Assembly: GCA_029547705.1 (NCBI GenBank)
Contig: JAKPOU010000041.1
Coordinates: 310,001 to 374,000, forward strand
From: Bacteroidota bacterium
GTDB taxonomy: Bacteria > Bacteroidota > Bacteroidia > Bacteroidales > VadinHA17
Direction of reading: 5' to 3'
Length of the DNA stretch: 64,000 nucleotides
Part shown: piece after piece, positions 52,728 through 62,143 of the stretch
Position numbering within the stretch: position 1 is the stretch's first letter
Layout of the letters: each line of letters starts with the position of its first letter
The notes under the pieces: generated by a model
What the model saw: only the letters and a program-made list of their open reading frames with translations
What the model was told of the DNA's origin: nothing
Databases searched by the model: none
Program-made: the position numbers and the translations under genes

Positions 52728-54770
52728 TTACTTTTTATAATGTAGCAGGTAATCCTTTACCTGGCGGTAAACATTCCCGGCAGTAAACCCCAGTTTTTCA
52801 TCAAGAACCTTGTAGGGGGCGGAATAACCGAAGGAATTTACGCCCCAGACTTTTCCTCGCGGACCGGCAAGGCCCTGTAATGTGACGGGCAGGCCTGCGG
52901 TAAGTCCGAACACAGGCACATCGTCAGGAATGACCGATTCCCTGTAGCTTTGATCCTGATTTCTGAACAAACCTTCCGAGGGTGCTGAAACAATCCTCAC
53001 CCTGAGCCCGTCCTTTTTCAGAAGTTCTGCTCCCTCAACCAGGGTTGCCACTTCCGAACCGCTGGCCACAAGAATGATATCCGGCCTGCCCTTGCAGTCC
53101 GATACTGTATAGGCTCCCCTGCTCATCATGAGAGCATCCCTGTATCTGCTGCCAGTTGAAGAGGGGAGATCCCTGATGTTCTGCCTTGACAGGATGAGAG
53201 CCGTTGGCGTTTTTTTATTCTCGAGAGCCAGTTTCCAGGCAACATTTGTTTCAAGTGCATCGGCAGGTCTGAGTACAAGCATGCTGTTCTCACCCTTATG
53301 GTTTTTAAGATGTTCCATAAGCCGTATCTGGGCTTCCTGTTCTACAGGCTGATGGGTTGGACCGTCTTCCCCCACTCTGAATGCATCGTGTGTCCAGATG
53401 AAGCGTACCGGTAATCCCATCAGGCAGGCAAGCCTTACTGCCGGTTTCATATAATCGGAAAATACAAAGAATGTCCCGCAGGCAGGTATAATACCTCCAT
53501 GGAGAGCCATTCCGGCCATAACTGCTGCCATTGTCAGCTCCGATACTCCGGTCTGAAGAAATGCACCGCTGAAATCTCCTTTAACAAGAGGTTTTGTATT
53601 TTTCAGAAAACCATCGGTTTTATCTGAGTTTGAAAGATCAGCTGATGCGACCACCATGTTTTCAATGGTATTTGCAAGAACTCCGAGAACAGCGGCCGAG
53701 GCTGCCCTCGTTGCTATTCCCTCTTTCTGGGAGATGGACTCAAAATTGATGGCAGGTATGTCGCCAGAATAAAACAGGTTGAGTTTACGTTCGGAATCGC
53801 TGTTTTCTGCTGCCCATTCTTTTTTCTGCCTTTTCCAGTCGGTGGCATATCTGCGCTTTTCTTCAATCACAGCTGCATAATATTCTTTTACAGCAGGAAA
53901 TATTGTGAAGGGATCCGACAGGTTGCCCCCGAGGCCTGCAAGGGATTTCTCAAAGGAAGCACCGGCATCACTTACCGGCATTCCATGCGTGGATATTTTT
54001 CTTTCAAAACTTATTCCTTCATTGTCAATGAGCCCTTTACCCATAATGGTCCTTCCGATGATCAGGAAAGGCTTGTCTTTTGATTCCCGGGCCTGTGAGA
54101 GTGCTTTTCTTATCTGATCGTGATCATTCCCGTCAATGGTAACAACTTCCCAGCCCCAGGCCATGTATTTGGCAGCTGTATCTTCCGTTGATACGGCACT
54201 GGTTTCGGTTGAAAGCTGTATGTCGTTGGAATCGTAAAACATGATAAGGTTATTCAGGCCCAGATGGCCGGCCAGCCGTCCGGCTCCCTGGGATATCTCC
54301 TCCTGAATTCCCCCGTCGGAGATGAAAGCATAGGTTTTATGGGCGAACAGTTCTCCGAATCTTGCAGCCAGAAACCTTTCCGCAATGGCGGCTCCCACAG
54401 CCATTGTGTGTCCCTGCCCGAGAGGTCCGGAAGTATTCTCCACACCCCTGGCAACATCCAGTTCCGGATGTCCCGGTGTCGGACTGCCCCATTGGCGGAA
54501 CTGTTTGAGGTCGTCAATACTGAAAAGACCTGTAAGGGTCAGTACCGAATACAGCATCGGTGACATGTGGCCGGGATCAAGAAAAAACCTGTCGCGGTTT
54601 ATCCACGAAGAATCATCAGGGTCGAACCTGAGAAATTCGGAAAACAGAATATGAATGAAATCAGCACCACCCATGGCACCTCCCGGATGACCTGATTTTG
54701 CCTTTTCCACCATTGCCATTGACAGTATCCTGATATTGTCGGCTGCCAGTTTGTTTACATCAGTGTTCAT
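52728..54770 (-). CDS. tkt: Transketolase
   Basis: Thiamine-diphosphate enzyme of 680 residues that moves two-carbon units between sugar phosphates in the pentose phosphate pathway. Features: AKSGHPGGAMGGADFIHIL at the N-terminus, GPLGQGHTMAVGAAIAE, the ThDP motif ISDGGIQEEISQGAG (GDG replaced by DGG-type spacing), and WTHDAFRVGEDGPTHQPVE in the pyrimidine-binding domain, with a C-terminal transketolase domain (RVRIVSAPSEGLFRNQ). It is the full-length single-chain type, not the split archaeal type. Confidence 0.95.
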   Translation of the reverse strand: MNTDVNKLAADNIRILSMAMVEKAKSGHPGGAMGGADFIHILFSEFLRFDPDDSSWINRDRFFLDPGHMSPMLYSVLTLTGLFSIDDLKQFRQWGSPTPGHPELDVARGVENTSGPLGQGHTMAVGAAIAERFLAARFGELFAHKTYAFISDGGIQEEISQGAGRLAGHLGLNNLIMFYDSNDIQLSTETSAVSTEDTAAKYMAWGWEVVTIDGNDHDQIRKALSQARESKDKPFLIIGRTIMGKGLIDNEGISFERKISTHGMPVSDAGASFEKSLAGLGGNLSDPFTIFPAVKEYYAAVIEEKRRYATDWKRQKKEWAAENSDSERKLNLFYSGDIPAINFESISQKEGIATRAASAAVLGVLANTIENMVVASADLSNSDKTDGFLKNTKPLVKGDFSGAFLQTGVSELTMAAVMAGMALHGGIIPACGTFFVFSDYMKPAVRLACLMGLPVRFIWTHDAFRVGEDGPTHQPVEQEAQIRLMEHLKNHKGENSMLVLRPADALETNVAWKLALENKKTPTALILSRQNIRDLPSSTGSRYRDALMMSRGAYTVSDCKGRPDIILVASGSEVATLVEGAELLKKDGLRVRIVSAPSEGLFRNQDQSYRESVIPDDVPVFGLTAGLPVTLQGLAGPRGKVWGVNSFGYSAPYKVLDEKLGFTAGNVYRQVKDYLLHYKK

Positions 54771-54850
54771 AGTATAGCCTTTTCCATTAATTATTTAATG
54801 GCAACAAAAATAGAATTAATTGTTAACAGAAAAATAAAAATTACCGGAGA

Positions 54851-55270
54851 TCACAGGTATTTCCTGTCTTCTTCAGGGACATCAAAGTATTTGTTGTAAA
54901 TTTTTACATCAGGACCGGTACTTGCTTCCACTTTGTCATCCCGGATCTTGTAGGTACACTTTTCTCCTCCGATTCCCGAGAAATAAATGCTGGATTCATT
55001 GCCTCCCTCATCTATCATCAGGATTCTGACGAGATGCAGATATTTCATGCTGTTCAGCTGCGCATTGCAGATCGGACATGTAAAAATGTATTCCTCACCT
55101 TTCCTGATCTGAAATGACGAATGGGTAGTATGTGTATAGTTTCCGATTTCGGGATTAAGAAATACCAGACCCTTTTCCGTACGGTTTTTAAGGTTGGTAG
55201 CGGTCAGAATTATTGATGTCTTCGGTTTCAGGTGACCCCGGCACACCTTGCAGAGAAATTCTACAGCCAT
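54851..55270 (-). CDS. Zinc-ribbon-like hypothetical protein
   Basis: Protein of 139 residues with two CxxC pairs, FLCKVCRGHL at the N-terminus and FTCPICNAQLNS in the middle, which probably bind one zinc as a ribbon. The rest is beta-rich (SSFQIRKGEEYIF) with a C-terminal helix. I do not know its function; a role as a small adaptor or stress protein is possible. It is divergent from the hydrogenase operon. Confidence 0.7.
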   Translation of the reverse strand: MAVEFLCKVCRGHLKPKTSIILTATNLKNRTEKGLVFLNPEIGNYTHTTHSSFQIRKGEEYIFTCPICNAQLNSMKYLHLVRILMIDEGGNESSIYFSGIGGEKCTYKIRDDKVEASTGPDVKIYNKYFDVPEEDRKYL

Positions 55271-55655
55271 ATTATACCTCCTGTAAGTTAGTTCTTTTAA
55301 ATTTTTCTGTAATATCTCTCACAATATAGGAAATATATTTCCCATAATAAATATTTTCAGGCTGAATTACCAGAATATGTTCAGCCTTATTTCTGTATAG
55401 TGGATTTTTTAACAAAAAACAGAAATAACAGATTATTGCAGGATTTTTTTAACATTGCCCGGAATGACACAAATGGGGATAATTTTCGTATAATCAGCAA
55501 TTTAATAACCTTAATTCTTTTTTATACTTGTTATAAATTATTAACTATGACAATAATTTTGTTTTTATATGAGTATTGTTATTAAATTCACAGCACCTTT
55601 AAAACAGGTAAGTGTTACTGTAAAAGATATAAATTTTTAATAAAAACGATTGGAA
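55271..55655. other. Intergenic region upstream of hydrogenase operon
   Basis: About 385 AT-rich bases between the divergent zinc-ribbon gene and hydC. It should hold promoters for both. An imperfect palindrome GTTATAAATTATTAAC at 55530-55545 resembles a redox-regulator site but its spacing does not match the Rex consensus. No conserved small gene or RNA was recognised. Confidence 0.5.
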
Positions 55656-56123
55656 ATGTATCAATTGGGAAATCTTGTGAAGGAATTAACCGAAAAGCAC
55701 GGCAGGTCAAGGGAAAGTCTTATGCCCATTTTGCAGGGTGTGGTTGAAAGACATAGTTATTTGACTGACGAGGCGATGGTTGAAATTGCAAATCAGCTGG
55801 ATATTTCAGCTGCTGAAGTTTATGGTACAGCTTCATTTTATACTTTCCTTGACACAAAGGAAAGGGGCAAGTATGTGATCAGAGTATGCAAGACTATTAC
55901 ATGTGCGATGAAGGGAAAGAATGAAATACTTGAGACTCTTGAAGATATGCTTAAGGTAAAAGTGGGGGAGACAACTGCCGACAAACAGTTCAGTTTGCTT
56001 GAAACCAACTGCATAGGCTGGTGTCACAAGGCTCCCGCGATGCTTATCAATGAAATGCCCTATACCGAGCTTACGCCGGAAAAGGTTGTTGAGATAATCA
56101 AGAGTTATATGCAAAAAAAATAA
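55656..56123 (+). CDS. hydC: HydC: NuoE-like [2Fe-2S] hydrogenase subunit
   Basis: Thioredoxin-fold [2Fe-2S] protein of 155 residues, equivalent to NuoE and HydC. Ligands are in RVCKTITCAM (C-x4-C) and NCIGWCHKAPAM (C-x3-C). It sits at the end of the electron path between the FMN of HydB and the hydrogenase subunit. The start is ATG at 55656 after a TTG-Glu; the longer form is unlikely. It starts the hydrogenase operon and is 12 bases before hydB. Confidence 0.92.
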   Translation: MYQLGNLVKELTEKHGRSRESLMPILQGVVERHSYLTDEAMVEIANQLDISAAEVYGTASFYTFLDTKERGKYVIRVCKTITCAMKGKNEILETLEDMLKVKVGETTADKQFSLLETNCIGWCHKAPAMLINEMPYTELTPEKVVEIIKSYMQKK

Positions 56124-56135
56124 TATCCCGAAACT

Positions 56136-57296
56136 ATGAAAAAAAGAGGATTAAATAAGGTTGATCTCATTTTTGAGAAAGTAGATCTGAGAGAAGTACT
56201 GACAGTTGCCTATAACATGCCCCAGGCTGAGATTATTCAGAAAGTGCTTGATTCGGGGCTTAAGGGGCGGGGAGGTGCCGGTTTCCCCACAGGGTTAAAA
56301 TGGAAATACACTGCTGCCGAGAAGGATCCCGATAAATATATAGTTTGCAATGCAGATGAAGGTGAGCCAGGAACCTTCAAGGACCGTGAGATACTTGACA
56401 GGGTTGCCTATAAGGTTTATGGAGGAATGGTTATTGCAGGAAAGGCTGTCGGGGCAAAAACCGGTATTGTATATCTCAGGGGGGAATATAAATTCCTGCT
56501 TCCCCAGCTTCTGGCAGAGCTTGATGAATTCCACAGGCTTATCAAAGAGATCGGTTTTGATTTCAGTATCAGTTACCGCATGGGCAGCGGAGCCTATATC
56601 TGCGGAGAGGAAAGTGCACTTTTTGAGTCGATTGAAGGTTTTCGCGGAGAGCCCAGGAACAAACCTCCGTATCCCACGGTGTCGGGAGTTTTCGGTAAGC
56701 CGACATCAATCAATAATGTCGAGACACTAGTTACTGCACTGATGGTGATCAAACATGGTCCGGAATCATACAGTCAGCTGGGAACAAAGGATTCCAGAGG
56801 ATCGAAAGTATTTTCAATTTCAGGAGATACACCGACCCCCGGGATTTTTGAGCTTGAACTGGGTATGACAGTCCAGGCATTTGTGAATGAATTCGGTGAT
56901 GGGGATACCAAGGCAGTGCAGGTTGGCGGAGCCTCCGGCTTCTGTGTGCCAAGAAAACGCTTTGAAGATACAATAATAGGATTTGAGGGTGTTCCCACAG
57001 GAGGATCAATGAAACTTTTCAACAGTTCCAGGTCGATGTACAATGTTCTTCATAATTATCTTGACTTTTTTGCTGAAGAATCCTGCGGACAATGTACTCC
57101 CTGCAGAGTGGGTTGCCAGCAATTGTTAAAAGGAGTTCAGAAAGTTAAAAAGGGAGAAGTAAAGTCAACCTATCTGACTGAACTGATAAAACTTGCCGAT
57201 ACCATGAAGGTTGCATCAAAATGCGGACTGGGACAATCAGTCGGAAATGCCTTCAAAACAATTGTGGAGAATTTCAGGGAAGAGATTATCTATTAA
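56136..57296 (+). CDS. hydB: HydB: NuoF-like FMN subunit, short form
   Basis: NADH-binding FMN subunit of 386 residues. The glycine-rich FMN/NADH region is LKGRGGAGFPTGLKWK and NADEGEPGTFKDR, followed by ICGEESAL and the [4Fe-4S] motif SCGQCTPCRVGC with the last Cys in ASKCGLG. Electron-bifurcating HydB proteins are around 550-600 residues with an N-terminal thioredoxin-like domain and a C-terminal two-cluster ferredoxin domain; neither is present here, so this is a core-only version like NuoF. It is 21 bases before hydA. Confidence 0.92.
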   Translation: MKKRGLNKVDLIFEKVDLREVLTVAYNMPQAEIIQKVLDSGLKGRGGAGFPTGLKWKYTAAEKDPDKYIVCNADEGEPGTFKDREILDRVAYKVYGGMVIAGKAVGAKTGIVYLRGEYKFLLPQLLAELDEFHRLIKEIGFDFSISYRMGSGAYICGEESALFESIEGFRGEPRNKPPYPTVSGVFGKPTSINNVETLVTALMVIKHGPESYSQLGTKDSRGSKVFSISGDTPTPGIFELELGMTVQAFVNEFGDGDTKAVQVGGASGFCVPRKRFEDTIIGFEGVPTGGSMKLFNSSRSMYNVLHNYLDFFAEESCGQCTPCRVGCQQLLKGVQKVKKGEVKSTYLTELIKLADTMKVASKCGLGQSVGNAFKTIVENFREEIIY

Positions 57297-57317
57297 TAAC
57301 CAAACATTTCGAAAAAA

Positions 57318-59099
57318 ATGATAAATCTGAGTATAAATAATCAAAAGATATCTGTTGAGGAGGGAACCACTATTCTCGATGCTGCCCGGAAGTTGAATAT
57401 AAACATACCCACTTTGTGTAATCATCCGGATCTTTGTGTTGCCGGAAACTGCCGGGTATGTGTGGTGGAACAGACGGGTGCCCGTACGCTTATAGCCGCA
57501 TGTGCCATGCCTGTAGCCGAAGGAATGGACATACATACCAACACGCTCAAGGTGAGAAATGCAAGAAAGCATATTGTGGAACTGCTTCTTTCCGAACACA
57601 GGTCTGACTGTACAAAGTGTTACAGAAACCAGAATTGTGAACTTCAGTCCCTTGCCAATGAATTCGCATTCGGGGATACAATATTTCTCGATCTGGTGGA
57701 GGATCATCCTTATGTCATTGACAGATCATCCCCTTCATTCATCAAGGATGACAGCAAATGCATCAGATGCCAGAGATGTGTGCGGACCTGTACGGAATTA
57801 CAGCATATCTCGGCAATTGCCGTTGCAAATAAGGGAATGCACCAGAAAATTTCATCCTTCCATGACAAGCCAATGAGTCATGTTGTATGCACAAATTGCG
57901 GCCAGTGTGTTAACCGCTGTCCTACAGGTGCCCTGGTTGAAAAAACATATATCGACCAGGTATGGGATGCCATTTATGATCCCGGCAAGCATGTAATAGT
58001 GCAGACAGCTCCCGCGGTAAGGGTTGCCCTGGGGGAAGACCTGGGATATGATCCCGGTGAAAGGGTGACGGGGAAAATGGTTACAGCCCTGAGACAGCTC
58101 GGCTTTGATTCTGTCCTGGATACTGATTTCAGTGCCGACCTTACAATAATGGAGGAAGGTACAGAATTTCTTACCAGACTTAAGAAAGTTCTTGTTGATG
58201 GGGATAAAAACACCGCCCTGCCAATGTTCACATCCTGCTCACCGGGTTGGATCAAATTTATTGAGCACAAGTATCCGGAGCTTCTGAATAACCTTTCTAC
58301 CTGCAAATCACCCCAGCAGATGTTCGGGGCACTTGCAAAAACCTATTATGCACAGAAGAAGAACCTGGATCCTTCTACCATAGTGTCAGTTTCAATCATG
58401 CCGTGTACTGCAAAGAAATATGAGGCTGACAGACCGGAAATGAGGTCAAGCGGTTACAAGGATATCGATTATGTGCTTACAACGCGGGAACTGGTCATAA
58501 TGGTAAAACAGGCGGGTATTGATTTCAGAAATCTTGAACCCTCAGGCTTTGATTCAGTAATGGGTGAATCGACCGGTGCCGCCGTAATATTCGGAGCAAC
58601 GGGGGGAGTTATGGAAGCTGCGCTGAGAACAGCTTATGAAATTGTAACAGGAAGAGAAGTTCCGTTCAAAAATCTCAATATTACTCCTGTCCGGGGAATG
58701 GAAGGTATAAAGGAAGCATCGATAAAAATCGAGGATTGCGTGGATGACTGGAAATTCCTTGAGGGAGCCGAACTTAAGGTTGCAATAGCACACGGACTGA
58801 CTAATGCGAACAAGCTGATGAGACTCGTCAGGAGCGGCGAGGCCTCATATCATTTCATTGAAATAATGGCATGCCCGGGCGGATGCCTTGGCGGCGGAGG
58901 CCAGCCCATACCTACAAATGCGGAAGTAAGAAAAAGACGTATGAATGCTATTTATTCGGAGGATGAACATATGGAATTCCGTAAATCACATGATAACCCT
59001 GATGTGATTGCCATATACGAGGAATTCCTTGGTCAGCCCAACAGTGAACGGGCTCATGAATTGCTTCATACACATTACACTGAACGCGAGGCTTACTAA
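57318..59099 (+). CDS. hydA: HydA: [FeFe]-hydrogenase catalytic subunit
   Basis: Catalytic subunit of 593 residues that makes or consumes H2. N-terminal ligands: [2Fe-2S] (CNHPDLCVAGNCRVC), a His/Cys cluster (HRSDCTKCYRNQNC) and two [4Fe-4S] (CIRCQRCVRTC, CTNCGQCVNRCP). H-cluster motifs are FTSCSPGWIKF (L1), IMPCTAKKYEADRPE (L2) and EIMACPGGCLGGGGQP (L3). In L1 the second Cys of monomeric enzymes is Ser. The order hydC-hydB-hydA and NuoG-like N-terminus put it in the multimeric group. The HydEFG maturases are not in this window. Confidence 0.95.
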   Translation: MINLSINNQKISVEEGTTILDAARKLNINIPTLCNHPDLCVAGNCRVCVVEQTGARTLIAACAMPVAEGMDIHTNTLKVRNARKHIVELLLSEHRSDCTKCYRNQNCELQSLANEFAFGDTIFLDLVEDHPYVIDRSSPSFIKDDSKCIRCQRCVRTCTELQHISAIAVANKGMHQKISSFHDKPMSHVVCTNCGQCVNRCPTGALVEKTYIDQVWDAIYDPGKHVIVQTAPAVRVALGEDLGYDPGERVTGKMVTALRQLGFDSVLDTDFSADLTIMEEGTEFLTRLKKVLVDGDKNTALPMFTSCSPGWIKFIEHKYPELLNNLSTCKSPQQMFGALAKTYYAQKKNLDPSTIVSVSIMPCTAKKYEADRPEMRSSGYKDIDYVLTTRELVIMVKQAGIDFRNLEPSGFDSVMGESTGAAVIFGATGGVMEAALRTAYEIVTGREVPFKNLNITPVRGMEGIKEASIKIEDCVDDWKFLEGAELKVAIAHGLTNANKLMRLVRSGEASYHFIEIMACPGGCLGGGGQPIPTNAEVRKRRMNAIYSEDEHMEFRKSHDNPDVIAIYEEFLGQPNSERAHELLHTHYTEREAY

Positions 59100-59117
59100 T
59101 CGGGCTTCAATTGTGAT

Positions 59118-62060
59118 TCATTCGATTATGTCCAGGATTTCATGCATATCCATGTCCCTCAGGGGATTTGTCGTTGCTATAAATGTTCCGGCGAGTTTTG
59201 ATTTTCTTTCCTGAAGCTTGGTTATTTTTTCCTCAAGGGTACCGGAGGAAATATATCTGTAAATAAAGACATTTTTATCCTGGCCTATCCTGTGAGCCCT
59301 GCTGACAGCCTGCTGTTCGGCAGCCGGATTCCACCAGGGATCAAGTATGAATACATAATCCGCGGATGTGAGGTTTAGTCCAACACCTCCGGTTTTGAGA
59401 GAAATCAGAAAAACCCTGGATGAAGGATCGTTTTGGAAACTGCCTATTAACTTTTCCCGGTCTTTGCTCGCACCGGTCATAATTGTATACTTTATCTGTT
59501 TTTTGCCAAGAGCTTCTTCAAATAGTTTAAGATGCATAACAAAAGAAGAAAAGACCAGAATTTTATGTCCTTCGTTTACAACATTCTCAATATCATTCAT
59601 CACAGCCTCGAATTTGCCTGAACTGTATGAATAATCTTCGTCAGTCAAAACAGGATGATTCGATATCTGGCGGAGTTTCATGAGTCCCTGAAGAATTATG
59701 ATGGCAGTCTTTCCCTTCTTCCCGGCGGCCTGACCCTCCAGAATAACGTTTCTTACTGCTGATTTTTCTGATTCATAGATCTTTTGCTGTTCTACGGTCA
59801 TTTCGCAAAAAATCAGCTGCTGAGATACAGGAGGCAGATCGGCAGCCACCATTTCCTTTGTACGGCGTAATATGAAAGGTTTTATATGCTTTTTTAGCCT
59901 GTTTTCCGTGAGATCATCCCTGTCTTTTTCAATGGGGCGTGCATATGTATTCCTGAACCAGGTCAGACTTCCAAGCATGCCCCGGTTCACAAAATTCAGC
60001 TGAGCCCACAGGTCGGTTACAGAATTCTCTATCGGGGTTCCCGTCAGAACGAGCCTGTAATCCGATTTAAGCCTGATCATACACTTGTATGCAAGAGATG
60101 CCGGATTTTTGATGTATTGGCTCTCATCAAGGATAATATAATGGAAATGGAATGAAGACAATAAGTCTATATCTTGTTTTACAGTATGATAGCTTGAAAG
60201 AATGATGTCGTGCTTAATGAAATCGGAACAGCTGCGGAGCCTCCGGTAACCTCTGTGTATATAAATATTCATCTGAGGGACAAATTTCCTTATTTCATTT
60301 TCCCAGTTATGCATTATTGTGGGAGGCACTACAATAAGCGAGGTAAGATTTACTGGCGGGTCGTCGAAAAGTGTTGGTTCATGAACCGTAGCTGATTTTC
60401 CCGGTTTATCAGAGGTTTCCTTGTTCATCTGCAGCATGGCCAGGGCCTGTATCGTTTTTCCGAGTCCCATATCGTCGGCCAGACAACCTCCCAGACGGGA
60501 AGACTGCAGCCACTGAAGCCATGCCAGTCCTTCAAGCTGATAATCCCTCAGCCGGCAGTTTAATCCCGCAGGTACTTCAGGAACAGGCAGTTTTTCCGGC
60601 AGGAGCAGTTTTTCCAGATTCCTGAATGATTCATCCTCTCTGTTTTGCAATACCTCCGTGAGCAGCGGAAAGTGTTGTTTGTGAATTCTGATGGAATCTC
60701 CATGATCCTTGCCAAATTCAAAAATGTTTTTGTATCTGACCAGCCATTCTTCAGGGAGAATGGCTGTGGTTCCGTCAGGAAGCTCAAATTCCCTGTTGCC
60801 GTTCAATATATGATTTCTGAACCTTATAAACGAAAAATCCCATTCTCCGATCTTTATTACAGCATCCAGGTCAAACCAGTCACCTTCAGACTTGTTGAAG
60901 ATTTCAATGCTGATGTTTCTGAGGTTGTAATTTTTATCCAGATGCTTCGAAGATATCAGGAAACCTTGTGAGACAAGGTGATTATAATTTCTGTTGACAG
61001 CTTCAATAACCTTGTTTATCTGAGATACAGGTTTCAGATTTTCATCCTGAAGAGAAAAATTAATCTTATCCTCAGAATTGAAGCCGATCTCGGATAGAAT
61101 TTCCCGGCATTGCAATTCCCAACGGAAATCCCTTTTATATTTCCGGTAAATGAATTCACCGTTTTCATGCGCGAACACTGTGAAATATTCATTATTATCA
61201 CCGGGTGAAATGGTTATGCCTGAATAATTGTAACTCAGAATGAGTACCGGGTATCCCATGATGCTGTTTTCCAGGCTTAACCCCGGCCATTTTTCAGATT
61301 CCGGGTAAATGATTTTAAATCCTTTACCTTCGGCAGTGCAATTATTTACGACATTCAGTACAAATCCTGAATAATACTTCAGTTCTGAATTTTTCGGAAT
61401 GATTACCGATTCCTTTTCAAGGAACGGGCGTAATTTCTGCCCGTCTATACCGCTTATCTGAAAGATTTTATTTCCATGCCTGATAATGCAAGGATTATTG
61501 CATAAAATATCAACCGCTTTGCGGCATAATTCAATTTTCTCTCCCTCTGATTCAACGGTGAGCTGATAGGTAGTGAATTCCTTTCCTCTGTCAAATCTGA
61601 ATACCGGAATTGCAGAATCAGGAATTATTTCGAGAACATCCTCCGGATAAAGAATGTTAGATTGTTCTCTTCTCTGAAAGCAGAGGGTTCCCTCGTCTCT
61701 TATTATGAAGAAGCACCTGCTGATTCTTCTCTCTATATACGGCCTTATGTATTTTCCTGTTATTTCAGGTTTTACATTTTCCAGAAAATCCTTTACATTC
61801 TTTTCTCTTGAATAAATCCTGAATATTTGTTTATCGGAGTAATCATTGGTGATTCTGACAAGTTCTATTTCTTCATTTTCGAGTATTTTCAAAGTGTCAT
61901 CCGAAGGATATGGAAGAAGGGATTCTGACAATGTGAAATATTTCTTTCCAGGAACTTCTGACACAATAAATGGCAGGAACAATTTTCCCCAGAGCCTGTG
62001 TGATGTAAGGATAAGGGCAAATCTTTGCCTGATGTTGAGGGCTGGATATTGCAAGAGCAA
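59118..62060 (-). CDS. SNF2-family DNA-dependent ATPase
   Basis: Swi2/Snf2 helicase-like ATPase of 980 residues that remodels protein-DNA or nucleic-acid complexes. Walker A is CLADDMGLGKTIQALAM (about 525-540), the DExx box is IILDESQYIKN, motif III LTGTPIENSVTDLWAQLNF, and the second helicase domain ends SLKTGGVGLNLTSADYV and QQAVSRAHRIGQ. The first 500 residues are a family-specific, beta-rich N-terminal region; no zinc finger is obvious. No ATG precedes the conserved start, so TTG at 62060 or 62054 is likely used. It is convergent with hydA, 18 bases apart. Confidence 0.9.
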   Translation of the reverse strand: MLLQYPALNIRQRFALILTSHRLWGKLFLPFIVSEVPGKKYFTLSESLLPYPSDDTLKILENEEIELVRITNDYSDKQIFRIYSREKNVKDFLENVKPEITGKYIRPYIERRISRCFFIIRDEGTLCFQRREQSNILYPEDVLEIIPDSAIPVFRFDRGKEFTTYQLTVESEGEKIELCRKAVDILCNNPCIIRHGNKIFQISGIDGQKLRPFLEKESVIIPKNSELKYYSGFVLNVVNNCTAEGKGFKIIYPESEKWPGLSLENSIMGYPVLILSYNYSGITISPGDNNEYFTVFAHENGEFIYRKYKRDFRWELQCREILSEIGFNSEDKINFSLQDENLKPVSQINKVIEAVNRNYNHLVSQGFLISSKHLDKNYNLRNISIEIFNKSEGDWFDLDAVIKIGEWDFSFIRFRNHILNGNREFELPDGTTAILPEEWLVRYKNIFEFGKDHGDSIRIHKQHFPLLTEVLQNREDESFRNLEKLLLPEKLPVPEVPAGLNCRLRDYQLEGLAWLQWLQSSRLGGCLADDMGLGKTIQALAMLQMNKETSDKPGKSATVHEPTLFDDPPVNLTSLIVVPPTIMHNWENEIRKFVPQMNIYIHRGYRRLRSCSDFIKHDIILSSYHTVKQDIDLLSSFHFHYIILDESQYIKNPASLAYKCMIRLKSDYRLVLTGTPIENSVTDLWAQLNFVNRGMLGSLTWFRNTYARPIEKDRDDLTENRLKKHIKPFILRRTKEMVAADLPPVSQQLIFCEMTVEQQKIYESEKSAVRNVILEGQAAGKKGKTAIIILQGLMKLRQISNHPVLTDEDYSYSSGKFEAVMNDIENVVNEGHKILVFSSFVMHLKLFEEALGKKQIKYTIMTGASKDREKLIGSFQNDPSSRVFLISLKTGGVGLNLTSADYVFILDPWWNPAAEQQAVSRAHRIGQDKNVFIYRYISSGTLEEKITKLQERKSKLAGTFIATTNPLRDMDMHEILDIIE

Positions 62061-62143
62061 AAAATAAATCGTTAAATTTAAAGAGAGCCAAAGATATTTA
62101 CAAAACGGAAATGAAACTAATTTCTTCTTAGTTTTGGGATGAA

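Noticed and set aside
55530-55545. GTTA-N8-TAAC palindrome upstream of the hydrogenase operon as a Rex operator
   Set aside because: Rex-type sites have six bases between these arms and flanking TTG/CAA; here there are eight and the right flank does not match.
55400-55585. 61-residue open frame before the hydrogenase operon
   Set aside because: AT-rich composition and Asn/Ile/Leu-rich translation look like random non-coding DNA, and no start signal or family is seen.
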